Positions 54,531 through 62,608 of a DNA stretch of 64,000 nucleotides are shown here, in pieces. The first letter of the stretch is position 1. Each line of letters starts with the position of its first letter. The DNA is from Pirellulaceae bacterium. Its GTDB lineage: Bacteria > Planctomycetota > Planctomycetia > Pirellulales > Pirellulaceae. The notes under the pieces are model-generated. The model was not told the origin of the DNA, searched no databases, and saw only the letters and a program-made list of their open reading frames with translations. The position numbers and the translations under genes were made by a program. The DNA is taken from contig JAKVCA010000015.1 of assembly GCA_022448315.1 (NCBI GenBank), positions 265,142 to 329,141 on the forward strand, in the 5' to 3' direction.

Positions 54531-57008
54531 ATGGTAAATCCAAAACAAGAATCAGCCACTCCGCCTCGTCCTCAACTGTCTCTGTTCGATTGTGTCTGCG
54601 TGATCGTTGGGATCATCATCGGGAGTGGCATCTATAAAACCAGCCCCCTGATCACCGGTCAAACGACCGGACTTTCCAAGTGGATGATGGACTCTGGGTG
54701 GATTCCTGCGGCGTTGGCCGATCCTCATTGGCTGCCGCTTTTCGTGCTTATAGGAACCTGGCTGCTGGGTGCGGGGATCGCGTTATGCGGTGCCTTGTGC
54801 TACGCCGAATTGGCCTCTGCTTATCCCCATCACGGAGGCGACTACATCTACCTGAAGCGTGCTTTCAGTCCCAATGTGGGCTTCTTTTTCGTCTGGTGTG
54901 AATTCTGGATCATACGTCCGGCAAATATTGGGGCGGTAGGCTTTGTCTTCTCTGAATATTTTCTCCGTCTGTTCGGCTTCGACGCCACACCTGTCATGAC
55001 GACCATCACCACCGCGGGGGTGGTGGTGGCACTGACCCTATTAAATGTGTTGGGTGTTCGAAGTGGTATTCGAACCCAAAACATACTCTCCGTCATCAAG
55101 GTGGTGGGACTGCTTCTCGTTTTTTGTGTGGCATTTCTGGTTCCCTCCCGAAACGGATTTGAAATCATTCCTTTCGATGAAACTTCAGCTGGTGGGAGTT
55201 TTGCTCTGGCAGTCGTGCTGATCATGTTCACGCTCGGGGGCTGGAATGATCTTGCTTTCATCAGCGGTGAAGTCCGGAATCCACACAGAAATATGTTCCT
55301 TTCGCTGGTTATGGGGCTAGCTTGTGTGACAGCGGTTTACATTCTCGTGACGCTGGCGTTTGTTCACGGCCTTGGTTTTGGAGGGGTCGTTCAAGCGAAT
55401 GAGGTGGCAAGCGATCTGTTGCAGTCGAGACTGGGAACGATTGGCAGTGGTCTGATTAGCGGCCTCATTTGCGTTTCGACTCTCGGCGCCATCAACGGCA
55501 TGCTCTATGCCGGGGCGCGTATCTACTACGCGTTGGGAAGAGAGCACCGAAGTTTTCGTTACGTCGGTGTCTGGAATGATCGCTGGGGTGGACCGGTGCG
55601 TGGGCTCGGCGCACAGACACTGATTGCTCTGGGATTGATCGTCGGTTTTGGGCTCTATGAGAATGGCTTCACGCGTTTGGTCAACTTCAGCACGCTGTTC
55701 TTCTGGTTGTTCTTTTTTCTCGTGGGCGTTGCCCTCTTCGTCCTCCGCTCGAAAGAGCCCGACCACCCACGTCCCTATCGAGTGATGGGGTACCCTTGGG
55801 TGCCTTTGCTATTCTGCATGTCTAGTGTCTATGTGTTTTACAGCAGCACCAATTACGCGCTCTCCGTGGGGGGGTGGGAGTGGGCGTGGGCGGCGATCAT
55901 CGTCTATGCCGGTTTCTTGGTGTCAGCCTGCAGCCCACCTCCCGAAGTGCCTTCGCCGGAAACCGGGATTATTCAGGAAGGTGGCAAGGAAGCCACAGGA
56001 CCTACTCGCGATGGATGGCTTCCCAACCCTAAAAAACTCAACAGGCTGGCCGTGATTCTGGGACTGATAGGGACCTTTCTCAGTGGTGCAGGGACCGTGA
56101 CAGCCTGGACCGCATCCTCAACTTGGCTGGGTGAACTCGCTTGCCACTTTCCCTTGCAATGGTTGGGAATTGCCGCAGTCTCTTCCTTGCTGCTTGTCTT
56201 CGCGCGTCGCCCTTGGCTCAGCTTGGTGGCGGCCGCTTGGGTCACGGTGAACGCTTTCATCATGATGGGAGACGCGGGTGACAGGGCTTCGGGGCTGGAA
56301 ACGCATTTCTCAAAGCCTGTGCGTATCGCCTCGCTTAACCTCAGGATGGGGAACCCCAAAAAGGACGGAGTGTTGAGGGTGATTCGCGAGGTCGATGCCG
56401 ACCTTGTGGTTTGCCTCGAGGTGACGGAGGCATGGGCAACTGCTTTGACCAAGTTGCGAGCCGAGTATCGCTTTCAGGAGATCTCCGCACGAAATCATGC
56501 GTTTGGGATTGCGGTTCTGAGTCGTCGGCCAATGGGCGTCCGAGAAGTAAATCCTTCAGCGAGTGATCGTCCGCAGCTTTTGGTTAAAGTATCGACGGAG
56601 CGTCAGGCCGTCTGGTACCTCGGAGCAACACACGTCGATGCACCCATGCAAATGCAGATGACGAATCGACGTGATCTTTGCCTTCAAGAGTGGTCACGGG
56701 AACTGCTTGCTCAGGACTCTCCCGTTTTGATGATTGGAGACTTCAACAGCACACCATGGTCCCCGATATTTACCGAACTGGTTGACAGGAGAGGCTGGCG
56801 TGACAGTCGATGGGGGCATGGAAATCAATCGACGTGGCCCGCTTGGATTGGCGGTTGGGGGATTCCGATCGATCATGCACTATGCACCCCAGGAATTAAG
56901 GTTCTGAACCGATCGACATTTGATATTCCGGGGTCGGACCACCGCGGTGTGGCGTTGGAAATACAAGTCCCGCTCAGGGACGGGAACGAAGTTTTCCCTG
57001 CGACTTGA
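54531..57008 (+). CDS. Fusion: APC-family amino-acid permease + membrane segment + endonuclease/exonuclease/phosphatase domain (825 aa)
   Basis: Residues 15-465 are a permease of the amino acid-polyamine-cation type: GIIIGSGIYKTSP, CYAELASAYPHHGGDYIYLK and GGWNDLAFISGEVRNPHRN are characteristic, with about 12 membrane helices. A hydrophilic linker (465-500) follows. Residues 503-580 hold three more helices; 595-815 form an EEP domain with E630, GDFNSTPWSP (736-745) and the closing GSDHRGVA (801-808). The 3-TM + EEP part is usually a separate protein (YafD-like). The reading frame is open with no stop or frameshift across the joint, and codon usage looks even. Function of the fusion is unknown. 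Confidence 0.85.
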   Translation: MVNPKQESATPPRPQLSLFDCVCVIVGIIIGSGIYKTSPLITGQTTGLSKWMMDSGWIPAALADPHWLPLFVLIGTWLLGAGIALCGALCYAELASAYPHHGGDYIYLKRAFSPNVGFFFVWCEFWIIRPANIGAVGFVFSEYFLRLFGFDATPVMTTITTAGVVVALTLLNVLGVRSGIRTQNILSVIKVVGLLLVFCVAFLVPSRNGFEIIPFDETSAGGSFALAVVLIMFTLGGWNDLAFISGEVRNPHRNMFLSLVMGLACVTAVYILVTLAFVHGLGFGGVVQANEVASDLLQSRLGTIGSGLISGLICVSTLGAINGMLYAGARIYYALGREHRSFRYVGVWNDRWGGPVRGLGAQTLIALGLIVGFGLYENGFTRLVNFSTLFFWLFFFLVGVALFVLRSKEPDHPRPYRVMGYPWVPLLFCMSSVYVFYSSTNYALSVGGWEWAWAAIIVYAGFLVSACSPPPEVPSPETGIIQEGGKEATGPTRDGWLPNPKKLNRLAVILGLIGTFLSGAGTVTAWTASSTWLGELACHFPLQWLGIAAVSSLLLVFARRPWLSLVAAAWVTVNAFIMMGDAGDRASGLETHFSKPVRIASLNLRMGNPKKDGVLRVIREVDADLVVCLEVTEAWATALTKLRAEYRFQEISARNHAFGIAVLSRRPMGVREVNPSASDRPQLLVKVSTERQAVWYLGATHVDAPMQMQMTNRRDLCLQEWSRELLAQDSPVLMIGDFNSTPWSPIFTELVDRRGWRDSRWGHGNQSTWPAWIGGWGIPIDHALCTPGIKVLNRSTFDIPGSDHRGVALEIQVPLRDGNEVFPAT

Positions 57009-57148
57009 GCGCGAGGTCAAAAGCCGCGACCTGCTGTTTTGGGCGGACTTCTGCTAAGTTGGTATTCCTTCGCCGAACAGGGGTGAAAACGTAGTTGCCG
57101 CGGTTGACCTTCCAGTTTTCGAGTCGATTTATACAAGGGACTTCAGGC

Positions 57149-59035
57149 ATGAACATCAAGTCTCGGTTTCGCCAGTGCAAATGTGAGTCTCAGGCGCAAA
57201 GCTCGTCCGCGCGGGATCGCCGAGCATGCACACCCAACGGGGGGATTGATTGTCAAAGCAGCTTGCCTTCCAGCAATTGTCGAACGTTTTCTAACTTGGC
57301 ACATTGGGTCATGCTCCTCGTTGGTGGGTTGGTTTTGACTTCGGCCGGTTGGGCGCAGGAGGTGGCGGAGCATCAGGCAGTTGGGGAACACGGAGTGGTT
57401 GCCAGTGTTCAACCGCTTGCTACCGAAGCTGGCATCGCTGCGTTTCGCCGCGGAGGTAATGCGATCGACGCTGCCGTGTCGACCGCATTGACCTTGGGTG
57501 TGGTGGATAATCACAATTCCGGGATCGGGGGTGGTTGCTTCATCTTGATTCGCAAGGCGGATGGTCAACTGATTGCCATCGATGGTCGTGAGGCAGCCCC
57601 TCTGGCTGCAACTCGAGACATGTTTCTGGTTGAGGGGAAAGCGGATACACAACTCAGTCAGCTAGGACCTTTGGCCTCTGGCGTGCCCGGTGCCTTGGCC
57701 GCTTATGAATGGGCGCTGCAATCGGCGGGGACTGGCTCCCTGAAGCAGGCGCTGCTACCCGCTGCCGAGATTGCGGATTCCGGGTTCAAAATCGACTCGA
57801 CCTACGCTCGCAAGTTGAAGCAGGTTGCCGATCAGCTCAAAAAATTTCCAGCCTCCGCCAGCGTATTGCTCAAGTCCGACGGTGTTCCCTATGCCGCCGG
57901 TGACATCCTGCGTCAAACAGATCTTGCCAAGACTTACCGGCAGGTTGCGGAAAAAGGAACCCAATGGTTTTACGAAGGTCCCTTTGCAAAGATGACCGCG
58001 GCTTGGATGAAAACGCATGGCGGAATACTTACGGAGGCCGATTTCCGCGAGTATCGGCCCAAGCGACGTCAGCCTGTTGTTTCTACCTACCGGGATTACA
58101 CAATTGTCGGTTTTCCACCGCCGAGCTCCGGGGGAGTTCATGTTGCTCAGATTTTAAACATGTTGGAATCTTACGACCTTACCTCGATGTATCGGGAGGA
58201 CCCTGCCCAATTCGTGCATGTGGTGGCTGAAGCCATGAAGCTCGCTTTTGCGGATCGAGCGCACTGGCTTGGAGATTCCGATTTCGCTCGTGTGCCCAAG
58301 GGGCTTGTGAGCAAGGACTACGCAAAAAAACTCGCTTCGCGAATTCAGTTGGATCGCGTCATTCAAGTTCAGTCGCATGGCGAGCCGCCTGCTGAGGATG
58401 GTGTCTTTGGTGATCGTCATACGACTCACATTGCCGCAGCGGATGCGGAGGGGAACTGGGTTGCAATTACGGCAACCGTCAACACGACTTTCGGGTCTAA
58501 AGTGATCATCCCTGGAACAGGTGTCGTCATGAACAACGAAATGGATGATTTCGCAGCGGCCCCAGGGGTCCCTAATGCTTTTGGACTCTTGGGTGCAGAA
58601 GCGAATTCAGTCCAGCCTGAAAAACGCCCTCTTTCCAGCATGAGTCCAACCATTGTGATGAAAGAGGGGATTCCGGTGATGTCTGTTGGCGCCGCGGGGG
58701 GACCCAAGATCATTACGCAGTCCCTGCTGGCGATCTTGAGATTCATCGATCTTCAAGAGGGGATTGCTCAAGCGGTTGAATCACCTCGTTTCCATCACCA
58801 GTGGTCACCGAATCAACTTTTGATTGAAGACACCATGGATGACGCCGTTGTCGAAAAATTAAAGGCTTTGGGCCACCGAGTCCGACGAAGTCGAGTGGTG
58901 GGAATCACTCAGGCGGTCTCTCGAGCGTCCTCGATCATGGAAACCCAGGATCGGAGCCTCTTGCACGCGGTCCATGATCCTCGGGTTCCGGGCCTCGCCC
59001 AGGGTTGGGACAAGAGCGAAGCGCCCGATCGCTGA
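57149..59035 (+). CDS. ggt: Gamma-glutamyltransferase (628 aa)
   Basis: This periplasmic N-terminal-nucleophile enzyme cleaves gamma-glutamyl bonds, as in glutathione. It is made as a precursor that cuts itself before the catalytic Thr: FGDRHTTHIAAADAEG shows the expected TTH. RRGGNAIDAAVSTALTLGVV, GIGGGCFILI, and NNEMDDF are typical, and the C-terminal PLSSMSPTIV is the conserved PLSSM. The hydrophobic signal segment (MLLVGGLVLTSAGWAQ) begins 54 residues after the chosen ATG, leaving a long, Cys- and Ser-rich N-terminal part; ATG 57311 would give a normal signal peptide and is a good alternative start. There is no operon partner. Confidence 0.93.
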   Translation: MNIKSRFRQCKCESQAQSSSARDRRACTPNGGIDCQSSLPSSNCRTFSNLAHWVMLLVGGLVLTSAGWAQEVAEHQAVGEHGVVASVQPLATEAGIAAFRRGGNAIDAAVSTALTLGVVDNHNSGIGGGCFILIRKADGQLIAIDGREAAPLAATRDMFLVEGKADTQLSQLGPLASGVPGALAAYEWALQSAGTGSLKQALLPAAEIADSGFKIDSTYARKLKQVADQLKKFPASASVLLKSDGVPYAAGDILRQTDLAKTYRQVAEKGTQWFYEGPFAKMTAAWMKTHGGILTEADFREYRPKRRQPVVSTYRDYTIVGFPPPSSGGVHVAQILNMLESYDLTSMYREDPAQFVHVVAEAMKLAFADRAHWLGDSDFARVPKGLVSKDYAKKLASRIQLDRVIQVQSHGEPPAEDGVFGDRHTTHIAAADAEGNWVAITATVNTTFGSKVIIPGTGVVMNNEMDDFAAAPGVPNAFGLLGAEANSVQPEKRPLSSMSPTIVMKEGIPVMSVGAAGGPKIITQSLLAILRFIDLQEGIAQAVESPRFHHQWSPNQLLIEDTMDDAVVEKLKALGHRVRRSRVVGITQAVSRASSIMETQDRSLLHAVHDPRVPGLAQGWDKSEAPDR

Positions 59036-59124
59036 CGCCTTTTTCGTAATGTTTCGGCCATCGCTGGAGGCACTGCCGTGACGAGTTGGAGTGCTCGAGC
59101 CTACTTCCCGACATCGCCACTTGC

Positions 59125-59130
59125 TATGAT
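59125..59130 (+). promoter_or_regulatory. Weak extended -10 candidate upstream of the lipoprotein at 59254
   Basis: TATGAT preceded by TGC (extended -10). No -35 is evident. Confidence 0.3.
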
Positions 59131-59253
59131 GTCTAACTCGGGATGACCCATCGGGACAAATCAATGTTGCTTAAAAGCCTCGCCGACGATTTCAAGATGG
59201 GCTGACGGCGGATCAAGAGGTTCAGGTTCATCAATGACGAAAGCGACTTAGAG

Positions 59254-59952
59254 ATGAGATTAGGGCAAGAATTGGACTGGAGATTTGGGCTCGGATTGTT
59301 GATTCTCGGTTTGGGAGTTTTCGTTGCGGGGTGCGACTCCAAGAGTTCAGACGAGGACGCCGAAGGTGACGCGGCGGTTGGCGGGACGATGCAGATTGCT
59401 GTCCCAAGCTCTTTTCAGCTGGCGGTCGTGGAGTTCAAGTCGGGCGATGGCGCGTCGGTCGGTCGAGTTGAGCCTGTCGAGGAGAAGACATTCGAATACA
59501 CGAGGCCTGATGGCACGTTGATTGATTTCACTTTCGAGAAAAAAACGTTGATCGCAACTGATGCCGATGCAAATACGCTGTTTTCGATCACGCGTGAGGG
59601 AGATGATATCCGGTTTGGCGAGATGGGGTCGCAGGATGAATCTTGGGCGCTTCGATACGCCGACACCGACCTCGAGTTTTCAAGAGGTGGAGGAGAAACC
59701 GACGCAATTTTGCGGTGGGTTCAGGATGAGAATGAGTACCTCAAAGACGAGGTGCATCTGCTCGACGCCGAGGGCAATGTCAAAGCCAGAACGGTTCTTG
59801 AGGCGGGTTCCACGGTGGTCAAGGGAGATGCTGGGGAGGTCTTATTTTCGGCTGACGGTTTCTCAGATCGACGTCCCATGGCTTGTCTTTCGATCCCGGG
59901 AATGTCGCTCGACCAACAGATTGCACTCGCGGTTTTTCTGGCCGGTCAATAA
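59254..59952 (+). CDS. Hypothetical lipoprotein (232 aa)
   Basis: No family was recognised. The hydrophobic core LGLLILGLGVF leads to the lipobox FVAGC, so it should be lipid-anchored outside the cytoplasm. The first 15 mature residues are acidic (KSSDEDAEGDAA). The rest is beta-rich: TFEYTRPDGTLIDFTFEKKTL, GDDIRFGEMGSQDESWALRY and DEVHLLDAEGNVKARTVL, as in small beta-sandwich or beta-propeller-like domains. An odd end is LSIPGMSLDQQIALAVFLAGQ, a hydrophobic helix. The gene ends 7 bp into the converging deacetylase-like gene, without a terminator. Confidence 0.7.
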   Translation: MRLGQELDWRFGLGLLILGLGVFVAGCDSKSSDEDAEGDAAVGGTMQIAVPSSFQLAVVEFKSGDGASVGRVEPVEEKTFEYTRPDGTLIDFTFEKKTLIATDADANTLFSITREGDDIRFGEMGSQDESWALRYADTDLEFSRGGGETDAILRWVQDENEYLKDEVHLLDAEGNVKARTVLEAGSTVVKGDAGEVLFSADGFSDRRPMACLSIPGMSLDQQIALAVFLAGQ

Positions 59953-60869
59953 TCTGATCTTCCAAGGCATTGCATCACCGTAAGAACGGTTGTGGTGTGA
60001 ATATTCACGATGTCGGCGATGTTTTTCGCATAGCCTCCTGCCATCGCGGTGACCAACGGCTTTCTGTGGGTCAGGCAGGCCCGTGCGACAAGATCGTCAC
60101 GCATTCTCAGCCCCTGCAATGTCAGCTTCAGCTTGCCCAGCCGATCTCCCTCGTATGGATCCGCGCCGGCGAGGTAAAACACCATGTCGATATTTTTCCA
60201 AGAGACCTCGTTGTCCAGCACTTCGGCCAGGACTTTCAGATAGGCTTCGTCCTCGGTTCCGTCGGGCAGCGGAATGTCCAGATCGCCATCGCACTTGGTG
60301 AAGGGAAAGTTATTTGCCCCGTGCAATGAACAGGTGAAAACAGTGGGGTCGTTTTTGAAAATTGATGCTGTCCCGTTCCCCTGGTGGACATCGCAATCGA
60401 TCACCGCTGCCTTGCGGATGAGCCCTTCGTGCTGCAGAGTTCGTATCGCCACGGCCACATCATTGAAGACGCAATATCCCTGGCCGTGGTCGGCAAATGC
60501 ATGATGTGTCCCACCGGCAAGGTTCACGGCCACCCCGTCTAGCATCGCTTGTCTCGCGGCCTGCTGGGTCGCGCCTGTCGATCGTCTGGATCTCTCCACC
60601 ATCTCGGGTGACCATGGGAAGCCAATGCGACGCTGCTCGACTTTGGACAGGTCACCTGCCTTGACCTGTTCGAGATATTCCTCCGAGTGGGCCCTCAAGA
60701 TGTCTTCGTCGGAAGCGGCGGGTGGGACGCAAAATAGAATGCGATCAGCCGGAAGCATCGCACCTAGACGTTCCCGTGTGAGACGATATTTGTCAATTGG
60801 AAAGCGATGATGCTCTGGGAGAGGAAGAACGAAGCAATCGCTGTAGAAAGCTTGGAGCGGAACTGGCAT
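59946..60869 (-). CDS. Histone-deacetylase-family protein (307 aa)
   Basis: Bacterial members act as deacetylases on small molecules or proteins (acetoin utilisation proteins, polyamine deacetylases). The metal site is intact: VIDCDVHQGNGTASIF carries the Asp and His, GADPYEGDRLG the second Asp. GGTHHAFADHGQGYCVFND has the catalytic histidine pair, and VTAMAGGY is the closing motif. The ATG at 60869 begins MPVPLQAFYSDCFVLPLPEHH, a normal start; the longer frame to 60974 adds unrelated residues. It follows the sigma factor gene on the same strand by 114 bp and may be in its transcription unit. The substrate is unknown. Confidence 0.92.
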   Translation of the reverse strand: MPVPLQAFYSDCFVLPLPEHHRFPIDKYRLTRERLGAMLPADRILFCVPPAASDEDILRAHSEEYLEQVKAGDLSKVEQRRIGFPWSPEMVERSRRSTGATQQAARQAMLDGVAVNLAGGTHHAFADHGQGYCVFNDVAVAIRTLQHEGLIRKAAVIDCDVHQGNGTASIFKNDPTVFTCSLHGANNFPFTKCDGDLDIPLPDGTEDEAYLKVLAEVLDNEVSWKNIDMVFYLAGADPYEGDRLGKLKLTLQGLRMRDDLVARACLTHRKPLVTAMAGGYAKNIADIVNIHTTTVLTVMQCLGRSDY

Positions 60870-60983
60870 CGCGATCAATCCATCGTCTTCCAAAGGCTGG
60901 CAAGGAAGTTGCCAGCGTTTTTGCTTGGCTATCGTTTGCCTCGCCCACACGAGAAGCAGTTCCGGTGGACGCAAGTGGCCCGC

Positions 60984-61934
60984 CTAAGCGGTCGCCGCTT
61001 CGACGTAACAGTCCAAGTCGACTTTTGATGCAAGAGCCTGCAACTTTTTGACCGCACGACGCTCAAGTTGACGGACACGCTCTTTAGAGACGCCGAGAGA
61101 ATCTGCGAGCGATTGGAAGGTTTGGCTCTTGCTCGTATCGCCCAAAGCGTATCTTGCGTGAATGATGACCTGCTCTCGAGCATCAAGTTTGTTCAAAAAC
61201 TGCCCCAGAAGGCCCCGAAGGTTCGACCAAGTGGTTTCTGACAAAGATAGTTCCAGCCGGTTGGGAACGTCCATCAGCATGTCGTCACTGGTGGTCATCA
61301 CTCGAGACTCTTGCTTGTGAAGATTCGCCATTTTGCGATAAACCGTGCGAGTGATCGCCCGGTAAGCGTAAGTGCTGAATCGGAAGCCACGATCAAAATC
61401 AAACTTCTCTACGACCTGCATGAGGGAGAGTGTTCCGTCACTTACAAACTCATCGAAGTTATGTTGTGGACCGGTCAACCGCTTCACGATGGCAATAACG
61501 AGGCGAACGTTGGCTGAGACGATGTGGTTGCGGATCACCTCTGCCTCTTCGAGAAATGCAGAGATGGTCTCAACCGTTCTCTTGGCGGGTCGTTTTGCAG
61601 ACAATCGACTCCTGAGAACATTCGCCCCATACTTCAATTGGTTCATGGTACGGAACAGTACGACCTCCTGAGAAGCAGTAAGAAGACCCGTCTCACAAAG
61701 TCTAGAGATCTCCGTTTCTTCCGCAATGGTCGCTTTCTCTCCCCCTCGGAGGAGTGCCCGCCAGGACTTGATCTCCGCCAAATTCCACTTGAGAGGGTTG
61801 CCGAGTTCAACAAACTCTCGGTTACTCACAAACCCAATTTCCGCGTCGAGATGTGCTTCCGCCAAGCTCCTCAGGGCGGGAAGGTCGCTCGTCGACAACA
61901 GGTTACTCTTCGTGGTGGTGCTAGACGTGATCAT
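60984..61934 (-). CDS. Sigma-70-family RNA polymerase sigma factor (316 aa)
   Basis: The protein contains sigma regions 2, 3 and 4 of the group 2/3 type. Region 2: IRNHIVSANVRLVIAIVKRL and FDEFVSDGTLSLMQVVEKFDF, with FRFSTYAYRAITRTVYRKM as the -10 contact. Region 4: ALGDTSKSQTFQSLADSLGVSKERVRQLERRAVKKLQ (split here at the QTF). The N-terminal region (1-110) is not sigma 1.1. ATG 61934 is used; the frame goes on to TTG 61955. It is not the main RpoD because it lacks the large non-conserved region; it is nearest to RpoS-like or planctomycete-specific factors. Upstream lies a long region rich in AAACGTTCA motifs. Confidence 0.92.
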   Translation of the reverse strand: MITSSTTTKSNLLSTSDLPALRSLAEAHLDAEIGFVSNREFVELGNPLKWNLAEIKSWRALLRGGEKATIAEETEISRLCETGLLTASQEVVLFRTMNQLKYGANVLRSRLSAKRPAKRTVETISAFLEEAEVIRNHIVSANVRLVIAIVKRLTGPQHNFDEFVSDGTLSLMQVVEKFDFDRGFRFSTYAYRAITRTVYRKMANLHKQESRVMTTSDDMLMDVPNRLELSLSETTWSNLRGLLGQFLNKLDAREQVIIHARYALGDTSKSQTFQSLADSLGVSKERVRQLERRAVKKLQALASKVDLDCYVEAATA

Positions 61935-61945
61935 AATTAGCCTCA

Positions 61946-62280
61946 AAACGTTCAAAACGATCTTTTTCAGGAGTGCTACAAACCGCAGTCCGTTGGTTTA
62001 TTTATCGTGATTGTGTGAAAAAAACACAATAAATCAATACTCTTTTTCGCTTAAAAACGTTCAAAACGTTCAAATTGAGGTTTTTTTAGACCATTTTTGG
62101 AAATTCCGGATTCCATTTTTCTCAGAGAAAACCGGTCTTTTTGGACAGTTCGTGCGGTTTTCGGGATTATTTGAACGTTTTTTTGCTGTTAAACGTTCAT
62201 CTGGTCAATTGGGGTGGGGAAACGTTCAGTTCATGTGGAGTTCAGATTTCAAGGACACGTTCCCTCTTTCAAAACGTTCA
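61946..62280. repeat. Cluster of seven exact AAACGTTCA motifs
   Basis: Exact 9-mers start at 61946, 62055, 62064, 62191, 62220 and 62272 on the plus strand; one more lies at 62172-62180 on the minus strand (TGAACGTTT). Copies at 62055 and 62064 are directly in tandem (9 bp). The core AACGTT is palindromic. Flanks are mostly A on the left and A or C on the right. No other place in the window has more than an isolated partial match that I noticed. It looks like a family of binding sites upstream of the sigma factor; the binding protein is unknown. Confidence 0.8.
62001..62029 (-). promoter_or_regulatory. Weak candidate promoter for the sigma factor, overlapping an inverted repeat
   Basis: On the minus strand TTGTGT, 17 bp, GATAAA. 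The -35 lies in the right arm of the inverted repeat ATTGTGT-N7-ACACAAT at 62010-62030, which could be an operator. Leader about 60 nt. Confidence 0.3.
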
Positions 62281-62608
62281 TCCCCAACCTGCCTATTCTG
62301 AGTCCTGATTTCTTTGTCGCGGACCAGAATGTATGGTGTATTTCACCGTTCGACCTCCCAGTTCTCGTGTCGTCTTACGCGTTCGTTGGACGATCTTGAG
62401 ACTCCTCGTGGGTGGTCGAGGCTCGAAAACTACCGGACTCGAGGCTGGTTCGAATTCAGAGATTCGGCGATATTGGAGCTCGTAGGCGTTCCCGCCGGAA
62501 TTTCGCCCGAACTCAATTGAGCCTTTCCAAGCCTTGAACGAACACTGGTCTCCGCGTCGAGCCACGTGTTCGATCGAGGTTATTAAACACCAGCAGGGAG
62601 ATACCTGG

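Larger units (their letters stand above)
61935..62608. other. Divergent regulatory region, sigma factor / Ser-Thr kinase
   Basis: About 675 bp, AT-rich from 61990 to 62120. It contains seven AAACGTTCA copies, an inverted repeat ATTGTGT-N7-ACACAAT (62010-62030) and a weak sigma-factor promoter (62001-62029). The part from 62281 to 62608 holds no recognised element except the kinase Shine-Dalgarno GGGAG (62596-62600). Confidence 0.6.
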
